Counted from the stretch's first letter, positions 8,368 to 17,569 are shown. The stretch is 64,000 nucleotides of DNA from Diaminobutyricibacter sp. McL0608 (GCF_039613825.1 NZ_CP154826.1:1612001-1676000); one strand, 5' to 3'. Numbers and translations are program-made. Notes: generated from the letters alone by a model not told the origin.

Positions 8368-8462
8368 GCCAGGTCCGTGGGCTTGTCGAACATGAGTGCA
8401 TGCTGTCACGAATCCGCGCCAGGCAGAAGGGCGGATGCTGGACTCGGCAGCCGCGCGGACGC

Positions 8463-8468
8463 TACGGT
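8463..8468 (+). promoter_or_regulatory. -10 box, leaderless
   Basis: TACGGT lies six bases before the GTG at 8475. It supports GTG 8475 as start instead of the much longer open frame that begins at 8352. Confidence 0.55.
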
Positions 8469-8474
8469 TTCCCT

Positions 8475-8783
8475 GTGTCCACGGAACCGGTGAAACCCGA
8501 AAGCGCGCACCTCGGCGACGTCGTCGCCACCGTCCTGCTGATCATCGGCTCGATCGGTCTGGCCATCGGCCTCTTCTTCGGGGTGTTCCTCTGGGACACG
8601 ACCGGCACGCACGCGATCGGCTTCTTCCTGGGCGTCTTCGTGCCCCCGGTGCTCACCGTGCTGGGAGTCATCGGCGGGATCGTCGCGCTGGTTCGCAGAC
8701 GGCTGGCGTTCGTGTACCCGCTGGCGGGCATCCTGCTCAGCCTGCTGTCGTGGTGGATCGCGCAGTCGATCGCAACGTCGTAG
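8475..8783 (+). CDS. Small three-helix membrane protein
   Basis: The 102-residue product has a short polar N-terminus (STEPVKPESAHLGD) and three hydrophobic segments: VVATVLLIIGSIGLAIGLFF, HAIGFFLGVFVPPVLTVLG with the following GGIVALV, and VYPLAGILLSLLSWWIA. It looks like a small actinobacterial integral membrane protein of unknown function. The GTG start is preferred because of the upstream TACGGT; the open frame upstream of it is Arg- and Cys-rich and looks non-coding. It is followed by a tRNA-Gly gene on the opposite strand. Confidence 0.7.
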   Translation: MSTEPVKPESAHLGDVVATVLLIIGSIGLAIGLFFGVFLWDTTGTHAIGFFLGVFVPPVLTVLGVIGGIVALVRRRLAFVYPLAGILLSLLSWWIAQSIATS

Positions 8784-8798
8784 CAGCGCCTCTTTCGG

Positions 8799-8869
8799 AG
8801 GGGATGACGGGAATCGAACCCGCGTAATCAGTTTGGAAGACTGAGGCTCTACCATTGAGCTACATCCCC
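8799..8869 (-). tRNA. tRNA-Gly(TCC)
   Basis: The minus strand folds as a full cloverleaf: acceptor GGGGATG with CATCCCC, D arm GCTC/GAGC, anticodon stem TCAGT/ACTGA with loop CTTCCAA (anticodon TCC), and T arm GCGGG/CCCGT with loop TTCGATT. The 3' CCA is not encoded. TACGAT at 8896-8901 (minus strand) may be its -10 box. Confidence 0.97.
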
Positions 8870-9047
8870 GCGCCGGCTCAGCCGGGCACCCGAACATCGT
8901 AATACAGGTTGGCTGGGCGCTCTGACCACCGCGCCGGCCGGGTCAGCGGGCTCCATGCCGGTGCAGTAGACTTGCGCGTGGTCTTTCGCCCCCGACGGGT
9001 TCGTTCGCGTCGCGGAAACGGACCGGGCGGGTTGAGGTCGACGAACC

Positions 9048-9125
9048 CGGGGCGTAGCTCAGCTTGGCTAGAGCGCCCGCTTTGGGAGCGGGAGGTCGCA
9101 GGTTCGAATCCTGTCGCCCCGACCA
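9048..9125 (+). tRNA. tRNA-Pro(TGG)
   Basis: Acceptor CGGGGCG (9048-9054) pairs with CGCCCCG (9115-9121). The anticodon stem CCCGC/GCGGG carries the loop TTTGGGA, anticodon TGG. The CCA end is encoded at 9123-9125. TAGACT at 8967-8972 is a likely -10 box, giving a 5' extension of about 70 bases to be processed. Confidence 0.97.
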
Positions 9126-9177
9126 ACCTCATAACCTCCGCAGAGACCATCGTTCAACTATCAGGAGAACCCAACAC

Positions 9178-10578
9178 GTGAAGACCACGGTCGAAAAGCT
9201 CAGCCCCACACGCGCGAAGCTCACCATCTCGGTGACGCCGGAGGAGCTGAAGCCCAGCATCACCCACGCCTACGGGCACATCGCCGAGCAGGTCAACATC
9301 CCCGGCTTCCGCAAGGGCAAGGTTCCGCCGGCCATCATCGACCAGCGGGTCGGCAAGGCCGCCGTACTCGAGCACGCCGTTAACGAAGGCCTCGACGGCT
9401 TCTACCGCCAGGCTGTCGAAGAGAACGAGCTTCGCACCCTCGGACGCCCCGAGGCCGACATCACCGAGTGGCCCAACGAGAAGGACTTCTCCGGCGACCT
9501 GCTGCTGACCATCGAGGTCGACGTGCGTCCCGAACTCACCCTTCCCGACTACAACAACGTCAAGATCACGGTCGACGCGGCCGAGGTCAGCGTCGACGAC
9601 GTCGAAGAGGAACTCGACCGTCTGCGTAGCCGCTTCGGCACGCTCGTGACGGTCGACCGTCCGGCGAAGTCCGGCGACTTCGCCCAGATCGACCTGGTCG
9701 CCGTCATCGGCGACGAAGAGGTCGACACGGCCAACAGCATCTCGTACGAGATCGGCTCCGGCGAGCTCATCGAGGGCATCGACGAGGCGCTCGACTCGCT
9801 GAGCGCGGGGGAGACCACCACGTTCGAGGCGCCGCTCATGGGCGGCGACCACGAGGGCGAGAACGCGCAGATCACTGTGACGCTGACCGCAGTCAAGGAG
9901 CGCGAGCTCCCCGAAGCAGACGACGACTTCGCCCAGATCGCCAGCGAATTCGACACGATCGGCGAACTCCGCAGCAGCCTGCGCACGCAGGTCGAGCGGT
10001 CGAAGACCTTCGGTCAGGGTGCGGACGCACGCAACCAGCTCGTCGAGAAGCTACTCGAGCTCGTCGAGGTGCCGGTCCCCGCGAAGCTCGTCGAAGACGA
10101 GGTCCACCGTCACCTCGAAAGCGAGAACCGTCTCGAGGACGACGTGCACCGCGCCGAGGTCACCGAGTCGAGCGAGCGCACGTTCCGCACGCAGATCCTC
10201 CTCGACGAGATCGCTCAGGCCGAGAACGTCAAGGTCAGCCAGGACGAGCTGACGCAGTACCTCATCCAGGGTGCTGCCCAGTACGGCATGGAGCCGAACG
10301 AGTTTGTCCAGGTGCTCAGCGAGAACGGCCAGATCCCGTCGATGGTCGGAGAGGTCGCCCGCAACAAGGCGCTCGCGATCGTCCTCGGCCGCGCCGAGGT
10401 CACCGACTCCAACGGCAACAAGGTCGACCTGGCCGAGTTCACCGCTGTCGACAACGGCGACGAAGACGGCGAGAACATCTTCGAAGAGGTCGTCGAGACC
10501 GCTGACGCAGCCGAGGCCGAAGAGGCCGCCGAGGCCGAGGCCGCTGAGAAGCCGGCCAAGAAGTCGAAGAAGAAGTAG
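9178..10578 (+). CDS. tig: Trigger factor chaperone
   Basis: Trigger factor binds the ribosome exit site and folds nascent chains. The GTG start is preceded by AGGAGA nine bases upstream; the open frame further upstream runs through tRNA-Pro and is rejected. The 466-residue protein has the ribosome-binding loop GFRKGKVP near residues 42-49, a PPIase (FKBP-like) domain around residues 150-245, and the helical C-terminal substrate domain. The tail is unusual: an acidic Ala/Glu-rich stretch (about residues 430-456) followed by a Lys-rich end KPAKKSKKK, which is common in actinobacterial trigger factors. It stands just upstream of the clp genes and ends in a strong terminator. Confidence 0.97.
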   Translation: MKTTVEKLSPTRAKLTISVTPEELKPSITHAYGHIAEQVNIPGFRKGKVPPAIIDQRVGKAAVLEHAVNEGLDGFYRQAVEENELRTLGRPEADITEWPNEKDFSGDLLLTIEVDVRPELTLPDYNNVKITVDAAEVSVDDVEEELDRLRSRFGTLVTVDRPAKSGDFAQIDLVAVIGDEEVDTANSISYEIGSGELIEGIDEALDSLSAGETTTFEAPLMGGDHEGENAQITVTLTAVKERELPEADDDFAQIASEFDTIGELRSSLRTQVERSKTFGQGADARNQLVEKLLELVEVPVPAKLVEDEVHRHLESENRLEDDVHRAEVTESSERTFRTQILLDEIAQAENVKVSQDELTQYLIQGAAQYGMEPNEFVQVLSENGQIPSMVGEVARNKALAIVLGRAEVTDSNGNKVDLAEFTAVDNGDEDGENIFEEVVETADAAEAEEAAEAEAAEKPAKKSKKK

Positions 10579-10589
10579 CAGCAACCGCA

Positions 10590-10629
10590 CAGAACGGGCC
10601 GGACGTCGAAGGATGTCCGGCCCGTTCTG
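10590..10629 (+). terminator. Terminator of tig
   Basis: A perfect 15-bp stem, CAGAACGGGCCGGAC with GTCCGGCCCGTTCTG, closes a ten-base loop 11 bases after the tig stop. The T tail is poor, as is common in GC-rich actinobacteria. Confidence 0.85.
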
Positions 10630-10656
10630 CATTGTCGCTGAAGAGAGGGACTGAGG

Positions 10657-11142
10657 ATGACCGAGTGGGATGCACGCGTCGACGCGGTCTGGGAGCAGGC
10701 GGACACGCTCGGAGAGGCTGCGGTCATCGAACGGATGGATGCCCTGGCGGCTGAACGACCGGAAGATGACCCTCGCGCGATCTTCGAACGGGCCGGTGCC
10801 CGCGACTTCGCAGGCGCGGAAGCGGATGCGGAACCCCTCTACCGGCGTGCCCTTGCTCTCGGGCTCACCGAGCCGCATCGTGCGCAGGCGGTCATCCAGC
10901 TGGCCAGCACGCTCCGCAACCTTGGCCGCGCCGACGAGAGCATCGCCATGCTTCGCAGCGAGCTGGCCGAGCATCCGAACCACGAGCTCGCGGACGCCGT
11001 GCGCGCCTTCCTCGCGCTGGCACTCGTGAGCCAAGGGGATGCGGCGGCCGGCGCATCCGTCGCCCTCACCGCGCTCGCGCCCCACCTCCCGCTCTACAGC
11101 CGAGCCATCGTCGCCTACGCCGCCAGTCTCACCACGCGCTGA
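10657..11142 (+). CDS. Tetratricopeptide repeat protein
   Basis: The 161-residue acidic protein is largely alpha-helical and matches the short Tetratrico peptide repeat (TPR_5-like) family. One clear repeat covers AEPLYRRALALGLTEPHRAQAVIQLASTLRNLG (in pieces), followed by ADESIAMLRSELAEHPNHELAD, and a third helix pair to the C-terminus. Such proteins are scaffold or partner-binding modules; no catalytic residue is seen. AGAGGGA is present before the ATG. It stands alone between the tig terminator and the clpP promoter region, with its own hairpin downstream. Confidence 0.8.
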   Translation: MTEWDARVDAVWEQADTLGEAAVIERMDALAAERPEDDPRAIFERAGARDFAGAEADAEPLYRRALALGLTEPHRAQAVIQLASTLRNLGRADESIAMLRSELAEHPNHELADAVRAFLALALVSQGDAAAGASVALTALAPHLPLYSRAIVAYAASLTTR

Positions 11143-11185
11143 TCCGCCGTCGCTGACTCTCCCGACCGGAATCGCCCCCTCGCGT

Positions 11186-11204
11186 GGCTGGGACGCACCC
11201 AGCC
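11186..11204 (+). terminator. Hairpin after the TPR gene
   Basis: GGCTGGG (11186-11192) and CCCAGCC (11198-11204) form a perfect seven-bp stem with a five-base loop, 43 bases after the stop. Confidence 0.45.
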
Positions 11205-11215
11205 TCGACATGACA

Positions 11216-11250
11216 GTTGTTGTCGCCGTTGTTTGCGTCCTGGCAACAAC
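11216..11250. repeat. Inverted repeat upstream of clpP1
   Basis: GTTGTTG at 11216-11222 is the exact reverse complement of CAACAAC at 11244-11250, with 21 bases between. It lies about 110-150 bp upstream of the clpP1 -10 box. I did not find a clear ClgR-type CGC-N-GCG operator. Confidence 0.4.
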
Positions 11251-11362
11251 AAGTGCCAAGTGACGGATGCTCATGGGCTCAGACGAATGCCGCCACGGCA
11301 AGCAAGCAGGCGGCGCGCCTATCTGCCCACGGCGAACAGGACGGATTCTGTGTGTTGGCTCC

Positions 11363-11368
11363 TATAGA
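11363..11368 (+). promoter_or_regulatory. -10 box of clpP1
   Basis: TATAGA (followed by T) is the best -10 match upstream of the clpP pair, giving a leader of about 30 bases with a ribosome site GGAG at 11394-11397. Confidence 0.5.
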
Positions 11369-11403
11369 TTCGATTCCGAAGCGACAAGGAAATGGAGCGA
11401 GAC

Positions 11404-12000
11404 ATGGCCGAATCGGGCATGCAACCGAGTGTTTTTGACCGACTCTTGAAGGACCGCATCATCTGGCTCGGGTCGGAGGTGCGTGACGAGAACGCCAACG
11501 AGATCGCGGCGAAGCTGCTCCTGCTCGCCGCAGAGGACTCCAAGCGGGACATCTACCTCTACATCAACTCGCCCGGTGGTTCGATCACCGCGGGTATGGC
11601 GATCTACGACACGATGCAGTTCGTCCCGAACGACATCGTCACCGTCGGAATCGGCATGGCGGCGTCGATGGGGCAGCTGCTGCTGACGGCCGGCACGAAG
11701 GGCAAGCGGTACATCACGCCGAACGCGCGTGTGCTGCTGCACCAGCCGCACGGTGGGTTCGGTGGAACCGCGAGCGACATCCAGACGCAGGCGGCGCTCA
11801 TCCTCGACATGAAGAAGCGACTCGCTGAGATCACGGCCGCCCAGACCGGCAAGTCGGTCGAGCAGATCAACGCAGACGGCGACCGCGACCGCTGGTTCAC
11901 CGCCCAGGAGGCTCTCGAATACGGCTTCGTCGACCACATCCGTGAGACCGCGACCGAGGTCGTCGGCGGCGGCGGCACGGCCGGCTCGGAATCCAAGTAG
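11404..12000 (+). CDS. clpP1: ATP-dependent Clp protease proteolytic subunit 1
   Basis: This is one of two paralogous serine protease subunits forming the ClpP1P2 tetradecamer. From the ATG at 11404 it is 198 residues; GGAG lies seven bases upstream, whereas an in-frame ATG at 11392 is too close to its ribosome site. Catalytic Ser88 lies in GMAASMG and His113 in LLHQPHG, with an Asp near residue 162. YINSPGGS is the oxyanion-region loop. clpP2 follows after 27 bases, so the two are cotranscribed. The C-terminus is glycine-rich (VVGGGGTAG). Confidence 0.96.
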   Translation: MAESGMQPSVFDRLLKDRIIWLGSEVRDENANEIAAKLLLLAAEDSKRDIYLYINSPGGSITAGMAIYDTMQFVPNDIVTVGIGMAASMGQLLLTAGTKGKRYITPNARVLLHQPHGGFGGTASDIQTQAALILDMKKRLAEITAAQTGKSVEQINADGDRDRWFTAQEALEYGFVDHIRETATEVVGGGGTAGSESK

Positions 12001-12027
12001 AGACCACCGGAAGGAACAGGAAAGAAC

Positions 12028-12696
12028 ATGAACATCCCCACTTTCGGCGGACAGGCGTTCAACGGGATCCAGGCCCCGGGCTCGCGGTACATCCTGCCGA
12101 GCTTCGAGGAGCGCACAGCCTACGGGTACAAGCGCCAGGACCCGTACGCGAAGCTCTTCGAGGACCGCATCATCTTCCTCGGCGTGCAGGTCGACGACGC
12201 GTCGGCCGACGACATCATGGCGCAGCTCCTCGTGCTCGAGAGCCAGGACCCCGACCGCGACATCGTCATGTACATCAACTCACCCGGTGGCTCGTTCACC
12301 GCGATGACGGCGATCTACGACACGATGCAGTACATCCGTCCGCAGATCCAGACGGTCGTGCTCGGCCAGGCGGCTTCCGCTGCGGCCGTGCTGACCGCGG
12401 CCGGCTCGCCGGGCAAGCGACTCGCGCTGCCGAACGCCCGCATCCTCATCCACCAGCCCGCCGTCGGCGAGGCCGGGCAGGGCCAGGCGTCCGACATCGA
12501 GATCCAGGCCAACGAGATCATGCGTATGCGTACCTGGCTGGAGGAGACGCTCGCGCGCCACTCCAACCGTTCGCAGGAGCAGGTGAACAAGGACATCGAC
12601 CGCGACAAGATCCTGTCGGCCGAGGAAGCGCTGGAATACGGTCTCATCGACCAGGTGCTCACCAGCCGCAAGAACCTTCCGGCACTGGTCAAATAA
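12028..12696 (+). CDS. clpP2: ATP-dependent Clp protease proteolytic subunit 2
   Basis: The second ClpP paralogue is 222 residues long with a 40-residue N-terminal extension (PTFGGQAFNGIQAPGSRY) that is typically trimmed in the active complex. Catalytic Ser117 is in GQAASAAA and His142 in ILIHQPAVG, with the conserved [11 protein letters not shown] loop. In mycobacteria ClpP1 and ClpP2 form a mixed double ring that docks ClpX or ClpC1; the same is inferred here. A purine-rich GGAAGGAACAGGAA precedes the ATG. A strong hairpin separates it from clpX. Confidence 0.96.
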   Translation: MNIPTFGGQAFNGIQAPGSRYILPSFEERTAYGYKRQDPYAKLFEDRIIFLGVQVDDASADDIMAQLLVLESQDPDRDIVMYINSPGGSFTAMTAIYDTMQYIRPQIQTVVLGQAASAAAVLTAAGSPGKRLALPNARILIHQPAVGEAGQGQASDIEIQANEIMRMRTWLEETLARHSNRSQEQVNKDIDRDKILSAEEALEYGLIDQVLTSRKNLPALVK

Positions 12697-12707
12697 CGAC
12701 ACATGTA

Positions 12708-12743
12708 GAAACGGCGCGTCACCTTCGGGCGGCGCGCCGTTTC
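12708..12743 (+). terminator. Terminator between clpP2 and clpX
   Basis: GAAACGGCGCG and CGCGCCGTTTC form a perfect 11-bp stem around a 14-base loop, 11 bases after the clpP2 stop. Confidence 0.8.
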
Positions 12744-12781
12744 GCTTCCGGGGATTGCGCGACGATGTCCCCGGCACAGGC

Positions 12782-12787
12782 TAGGCT
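12782..12787 (+). promoter_or_regulatory. -10 box of clpX
   Basis: TAGGCT lies between the clpP2 terminator and the clpX ribosome site GGAGGAGGG (12805-12813), giving a short leader of about 25 bases. Confidence 0.5.
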
Positions 12788-12819
12788 CGAAGAAAGTTCC
12801 CAATGGAGGAGGGTGAGGG

Positions 12820-14094
12820 ATGGCTCGCATAGGGGAAAGCGCCGATCTGCTCAAGTGTTCCTTCTGTGGCAAGAGCCAGAAGCAGGTCCAGCAGCTCATC
12901 GCAGGGCCGGGCGTCTACATCTGCGACGAGTGCGTGGAACTCTGCAACGAGATCATCGAAGAACGTCTCGCTGAGGCCGGCGAAGAAGCCACCAGCGAGT
13001 TCGACCTTCCCAAGCCGAAAGAGATCTTCGGCTTCCTCGAGGAGTATGTGATCGGCCAGGAGGCCGCCAAGCGCGCGCTGGCCGTCGCCGTCTACAACCA
13101 CTACAAGCGCGTTCGCGCGAAGTCGACGATCACCTCGGCCGACACGATCGACGACATCGAGATCGCCAAGAGCAACATCCTCCTGATCGGCCCCACGGGC
13201 TGTGGCAAGACCTACCTCGCACAGACCCTCGCGAAGCGCCTCAACGTTCCGTTCGCCGTCGCCGACGCGACCGCGCTCACCGAGGCTGGCTACGTCGGTG
13301 AAGACGTCGAGAACATCCTTTTGAAGCTGATCCAGGCCGCCGACTACGACGTCAAGCGCGCAGAGACCGGCATCATCTACATCGACGAGGTCGACAAGAT
13401 CGCTCGCAAGGCCGAGAACCCGTCGATCACCCGCGACGTCTCCGGCGAGGGAGTTCAGCAGGCACTCCTCAAGATCCTCGAGGGCACGGTGGCCTCGGTG
13501 CCACCCCAGGGCGGCCGCAAGCATCCGCACCAGGAGTTCATCCAGATCGATACGACGAACGTCCTGTTCATCGTCGCCGGCGCGTTCGCCGGTCTCGAAG
13601 ACATCATCTCCCAGCGTGCAGGCAAGAAGGGCATCGGCTTCGGCGCCCCGCTTCACAGCAAGGGCGACGACTTGAACCTCTTCAGCGAGGTGCTCCCCGA
13701 AGACCTGCACAAGTTCGGCCTCATCCCCGAATTCATCGGCCGGCTTCCCGTCGTCACCACTGTCACTCCGCTCGACCAGGATGCGTTGATGCAGATCCTG
13801 ACCGTGCCGAAGAACGCACTCGTCCGCCAGTACCAGCGCATGTTCGAACTCGACGGCGTCGAACTCGACTTCGAGCCGTCAGCGCTGGAGGCCATCGCCG
13901 ACCTCGCCGTGCTGCGCAAGACGGGTGCCCGCGGACTCCGCGCGATCATGGAAGAGGTGCTCGGGCCGATCATGTTCGAGGTCCCCTCGAGCAGTGAAGT
14001 CGCGCGCGTCGTCGTGACGCGAGAGGCGGTCCTCGAGAACGCCGCGCCCACGATCGTCCCTCACCGCCCGCGCCGCGAAGAGAAGTCCGCCTAG
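12820..14094 (+). CDS. clpX: ClpX unfoldase, ATP-binding subunit of ClpXP
   Basis: ClpX recognises and unfolds substrates and feeds them to ClpP. The N-terminal zinc-binding domain has Cys13, Cys16, Cys35 and Cys38. The AAA+ domain shows Walker A GPTGCGKT at residues 124-131, the pore loop GYVG, Walker [11 protein letters not shown], and the C-terminal arginine finger segment [12 protein letters not shown]. The IGF loop that docks ClpP is present as KGIGFGAP. Length (424) is normal. It has its own promoter and terminator-separated position after clpP2. It converges with a CLC gene only ten bases away. Confidence 0.97.
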   Translation: MARIGESADLLKCSFCGKSQKQVQQLIAGPGVYICDECVELCNEIIEERLAEAGEEATSEFDLPKPKEIFGFLEEYVIGQEAAKRALAVAVYNHYKRVRAKSTITSADTIDDIEIAKSNILLIGPTGCGKTYLAQTLAKRLNVPFAVADATALTEAGYVGEDVENILLKLIQAADYDVKRAETGIIYIDEVDKIARKAENPSITRDVSGEGVQQALLKILEGTVASVPPQGGRKHPHQEFIQIDTTNVLFIVAGAFAGLEDIISQRAGKKGIGFGAPLHSKGDDLNLFSEVLPEDLHKFGLIPEFIGRLPVVTTVTPLDQDALMQILTVPKNALVRQYQRMFELDGVELDFEPSALEAIADLAVLRKTGARGLRAIMEEVLGPIMFEVPSSSEVARVVVTREAVLENAAPTIVPHRPRREEKSA

Positions 14095-14104
14095 CCAGCT
14101 GCCG

Positions 14105-15418
14105 CTACGCGCCGGGCGACGGGGAGGCCGGTGTGCTCGGTGTCTGCGGGTCCTTCGCGGGTGCAGGCAGCGTGATGCGCATCTCCGGGGTGCGTGACAC
14201 CATCAGCCAGGTCGGCAGGATGACCAGGCACAGCAGCGGGAGCACTGCGATCGAGCCGGTGACGGCGACGCCCAAGAAGATCGCGATCCAGCCATCACGC
14301 GCGATCACGAGCGTCACACCGAGGATGGCGCAGCCTACCGCCACCGCCATCGGGACAGACGGAACGAGAGCGTTCGCCAGCACGCCGACAGCAGCGCCGA
14401 TGAAGACGCTCGGGAAGATGCGTCCGCCCCGGAAGCCGGCCGATGCCGCGATCACGAGTGCGACGAGCTTCACCACAAGGATGAGCGCCAGCTGCCCGGA
14501 CGAATAGGTGGCCCGGTTCTGAATCAGCTCGCTCATCTGCGACAAGCCCTTGAAGAGGGTGATGGGGCCGCCGATCGCACCGAGGACACCGAGCACCATG
14601 CCGCCGAGTGTGATGTAGATGACCGGGTTGCCGATGGAGTGGAAAAGACGGTGGACCAGAGGGAACACGTACACCGCCACGAGACCGATCAGGGTAGCGA
14701 TCACACCGATGATGAGGCCCGACAGAATATCGATCGGGTGCGTCGTGGTGTATGCGGGCATCGGCACGGTGAATTTCGGATGCTGCAGCAGCGTCATTGT
14801 CAGCGAGCCGGCCGCCGCGGCAACGAGTGGCAGGAACAGGCGATCCCACAGGGCTCCGCCGGTCTTCAGGGCGGCGACCACACCGGTGAAGACGAGCGCC
14901 GCTGCGACGGGCGTGCCGAAGAGGGCGCCGATCGTACCGGCCGCCGTGATGAGCACGATCAGCTGTGACGGGACGGCCGGCCACAGCCGGGCGACGAGGG
15001 CGACCAGCAGTGCGGTGTTGATCGCGATGATCGGGTTCTCCGGGCCCAGGCTGACGCCACCGGCGAGTGCGAGCACCGTGACCAGGGCCAGGGACGGCAG
15101 AACGGCCAGTTTCAGCGGAGGCTCGATCAGCTCGGTCGTCGCCGAGTCCGGACCGCCGTGTCCGGGCACGAGCCAGACCACCAGTCCGACGGCCAGACCG
15201 GTGATACTCAGTACGCCGAAGATCCACCATCCCGAGGCCGGGTCGACGCCGATCGCCTTCGGGAGCGCGGTCCAGATTCCCTTGTCGACGATGTCGGCGA
15301 TCCAGTCCAGGGCGAACAGCACGAGTGCGGACACCACTCCGACGATGACTGCGGGAACCGCGAGCCTGACGAGCGTGCGGATGGTTGGGACGTCTGTCGG
15401 TGCCGGCTGATCCGTCAT
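14105..15418 (-). CDS. CLC-family ion channel protein, YfeO-like
   Basis: The 437-residue protein has about ten membrane helices and closely resembles the E. coli YfeO branch of the voltage-gated chloride channel superfamily. Diagnostic segments are LAGGVSLGPENP, AGTIGALFGTPVAAAL, GFRGGRIFP and CAILGVTLVIARDGW. In classical CLC exchangers the first of these is GREGP with the gating Glu; here Leu takes that place (GVSLGP), so a proton-coupled mechanism is doubtful. The ion is unknown. The C-terminal tail is Pro/Ser-rich. GGGGCACC precedes the ATG. It is followed on the other side by the M3 peptidase gene, which points the same way. Confidence 0.88.
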   Translation of the reverse strand: MTDQPAPTDVPTIRTLVRLAVPAVIVGVVSALVLFALDWIADIVDKGIWTALPKAIGVDPASGWWIFGVLSITGLAVGLVVWLVPGHGGPDSATTELIEPPLKLAVLPSLALVTVLALAGGVSLGPENPIIAINTALLVALVARLWPAVPSQLIVLITAAGTIGALFGTPVAAALVFTGVVAALKTGGALWDRLFLPLVAAAAGSLTMTLLQHPKFTVPMPAYTTTHPIDILSGLIIGVIATLIGLVAVYVFPLVHRLFHSIGNPVIYITLGGMVLGVLGAIGGPITLFKGLSQMSELIQNRATYSSGQLALILVVKLVALVIAASAGFRGGRIFPSVFIGAAVGVLANALVPSVPMAVAVGCAILGVTLVIARDGWIAIFLGVAVTGSIAVLPLLCLVILPTWLMVSRTPEMRITLPAPAKDPQTPSTPASPSPGA

Positions 15419-15461
15419 GGTGCCCCATTCATCGGTGTTGCCCCTGTGTCCCGGCGGCAGG

Positions 15462-17501
15462 TCAGCCGTCGAGCCCCCGCCGTTTCAGGAGCGGCTCGAT
15501 CACCGCATCCCGGCCACGGAAATCCCGGTACGCCTCGAGCGGGTCCTTCGACCCGCCGACGCCGAGCAACCGGGTTCGGAAGCGGTCGCCGTTGTCGCGC
15601 TTCAGGCCGCCGTTCTCCTTGAACCACTCCACGGTATCGGCGTCGAGCACTTCACTCCAGATGTACGAGTAATATCCCGCGTCGTAGCCGCCCGCGAAGG
15701 TGTGCGCGAAATACGTGCTCGCGTACCGCGTCGGAACAGCGGGGTTGTCGAGTCCGACCTGGGCGAGCGCATCCGCTTCGAAGCCGGCGACGTCGGAAAC
15801 GGTGTCGTCTGCCGAGATCGTGTGCCACGCCTGGTCGAGCAGTGCGGCGGCGAGGTATTCGCTCGTCTTGAAGCCTTCGTTGAACGACGATGACGCATTC
15901 AGCCGGTCGACGAGCTCGTGAGGCATGCGCTCGCCGGTCTCGTAGTGAACCGCATAGTTTTCGAGGATTTCGGGCCAGAGCATCCACATCTCGTTCACCT
16001 GGCTCGGGAACTCCACGAAATCACGGAACACGTTCGTTCCGGCGAATTTCGGATAGGTGACGCGGGCGAACAGCCCGTGAAGGGCGTGGCCGAACTCGTG
16101 GAACAGCGTGTTCGTCTCGTCGTAGGTGAGCAGGGTCGGCTCGCCGGGCGCCGGTTTCGGCACGTTCAGGTTGTTGACGACGACCGTCGGATAGCCGAGG
16201 AGTTCGGACTGCGAGATGAGTGGATTCATCCAGGCCCCGCCGCGCTTCGAGTCGCGCGTGTAGAGGTCGAGGATGTAGAGGCCGAGCGGGGAGCCGTCTT
16301 CGTTCGTGACCTCGAACACGCGTGCATCCGGGTGGTACGCGACCAGCTCGGGCCGCTCGGCGAACGTGATGCCGTAGAGGCGCGTCGCGGCATAGAAGAC
16401 GCCGTCGCGGAGGACGCGCTCCGCTTCGAAGTACGGGCGCATCGCAGCGACGTCGACGTCGTACTTCGCCTGCCGCACCTTCTCGGTGTAGTGCGCCCAG
16501 TCCCAGCTGGCGAGCGCGAATGCGTCGCCGATCTGCTCCTGGAGGTCCGCCTGTTCGGCGCGGGCGTCCACGGCGGCCGCCGGGGCCAGTCGCCCCAGCA
16601 TGTCGGCGACGGCGTCGGGTGTCTTCGCCGTCTGGTCGGCGGTGACGTAGGCGGCGTGGGAGGCGAACCCGAGCAGACGGGCGCGTTCGGCGCGCAGCCT
16701 CGTGATCTCGAGGACCAATTCGCGGTTGTCGTTGTCGCCGCCACGGATGCCGCGGGAGCGCGACGCTGTCATGATGCGCTCACGCAGGCCGCGGTTCGTC
16801 AACCCGGCGAGGAAAGGATGCCCGGTGGGGAGCACGAGGGTGATCACGAACTTTCCATCGAGGCCGCGCTCGCGAGCTGCTTCGGCCGCTGCCGAGATCT
16901 CGCCTTCCGCCAGGCCATCGAGTTCTGCGACATCGTCGACGACGACTGCGAGATCGTTGGTGTCGGCGAGGAGGTTCTTCTCGAACCGCGTGGTGAGTGT
17001 CGACAGCCGCTGGTTGTAGTCCTTCAGCAGGTCCTTGTCGGCATCGCTGAGACCTGCGCCCGCGAGTGTGAATTCGGTGAAGTAGCGGCGGACGAGATAC
17101 TGCGACTCGTCGTCGAGGCCCAGCGTGTCGAGCTGGTCGTGGATCGTCTTGATCCGCGCGTAGAGGGCAGGGTCGAGCTTGACCGCGTCGTCGTGGGCTG
17201 CGAACAGCGGCGCGATCTCTTCTTCGAGCGCGTTCGTGAAATCGGTGCTGTCGGACGAACTCTTGTTGTAGAAGACTTCGGCGACGCGCTGGAGGATCTG
17301 GCCGCCCTTTTCGAGAGGCACCATCGTGTTGTCGAAGGTCGGCGGCGCCGCTTGGGCAGTGATCGCGCTGATCTCGGCCAGGTGCTCAGCGAATCCCCGT
17401 TCGAATGCCGGCCGGTAGTGCTCGTCACGGATCTCGGCGAACGGCGGCAACTGGTAGGGAAGTGCGCTGGGGACGTAGAAGGGATTGGTCGAATCTGCCA
17501 T
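15462..17501 (-). CDS. dcp: M3 family metallopeptidase (peptidyl-dipeptidase Dcp-like)
   Basis: The 679-residue cytoplasmic zinc peptidase has the thermolysin-type motif LFHEFGHALHG (HExxH) near residue 463 and the third ligand Glu in the following helix (FVEFPSQVNEMW). The length and the N-terminal NPFYVPSALPYQLPPF are typical of peptidyl-dipeptidase Dcp, which removes C-terminal dipeptides in peptide recycling. Oligopeptidase A is the alternative, less likely by length and sequence. A leaderless box TAGGCT lies six bases before the ATG on the minus strand. The CLC gene follows after 43 bases and could be cotranscribed. Confidence 0.92.
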   Translation of the reverse strand: MADSTNPFYVPSALPYQLPPFAEIRDEHYRPAFERGFAEHLAEISAITAQAAPPTFDNTMVPLEKGGQILQRVAEVFYNKSSSDSTDFTNALEEEIAPLFAAHDDAVKLDPALYARIKTIHDQLDTLGLDDESQYLVRRYFTEFTLAGAGLSDADKDLLKDYNQRLSTLTTRFEKNLLADTNDLAVVVDDVAELDGLAEGEISAAAEAARERGLDGKFVITLVLPTGHPFLAGLTNRGLRERIMTASRSRGIRGGDNDNRELVLEITRLRAERARLLGFASHAAYVTADQTAKTPDAVADMLGRLAPAAAVDARAEQADLQEQIGDAFALASWDWAHYTEKVRQAKYDVDVAAMRPYFEAERVLRDGVFYAATRLYGITFAERPELVAYHPDARVFEVTNEDGSPLGLYILDLYTRDSKRGGAWMNPLISQSELLGYPTVVVNNLNVPKPAPGEPTLLTYDETNTLFHEFGHALHGLFARVTYPKFAGTNVFRDFVEFPSQVNEMWMLWPEILENYAVHYETGERMPHELVDRLNASSSFNEGFKTSEYLAAALLDQAWHTISADDTVSDVAGFEADALAQVGLDNPAVPTRYASTYFAHTFAGGYDAGYYSYIWSEVLDADTVEWFKENGGLKRDNGDRFRTRLLGVGGSKDPLEAYRDFRGRDAVIEPLLKRRGLDG

Positions 17502-17507
17502 TGCCCC

Positions 17508-17513
17508 AGCCTA
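17508..17513 (-). promoter_or_regulatory. -10 box of dcp, leaderless
   Basis: On the minus strand TAGGCT is followed by GGGGCA and then the ATG at 17499-17501. The purine-rich spacer could also be read as a close ribosome site. Confidence 0.55.
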
Positions 17514-17569
17514 GGACCGCGGTGCCCGCGATGTGGTTAGGGCAGGGGGCCGGATGCGCGTCAGCCGGC

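Noticed and set aside
9064-9177. N-terminal extension of trigger factor through tRNA-Pro
   Set aside because: It would read across the tRNA gene. GTG 9178 with AGGAGA upstream gives the normal trigger factor N-terminus.
15918-17540. 540-codon open frame antisense to dcp
   Set aside because: Shadow of the M3 peptidase gene with no domain and no promoter or ribosome site.
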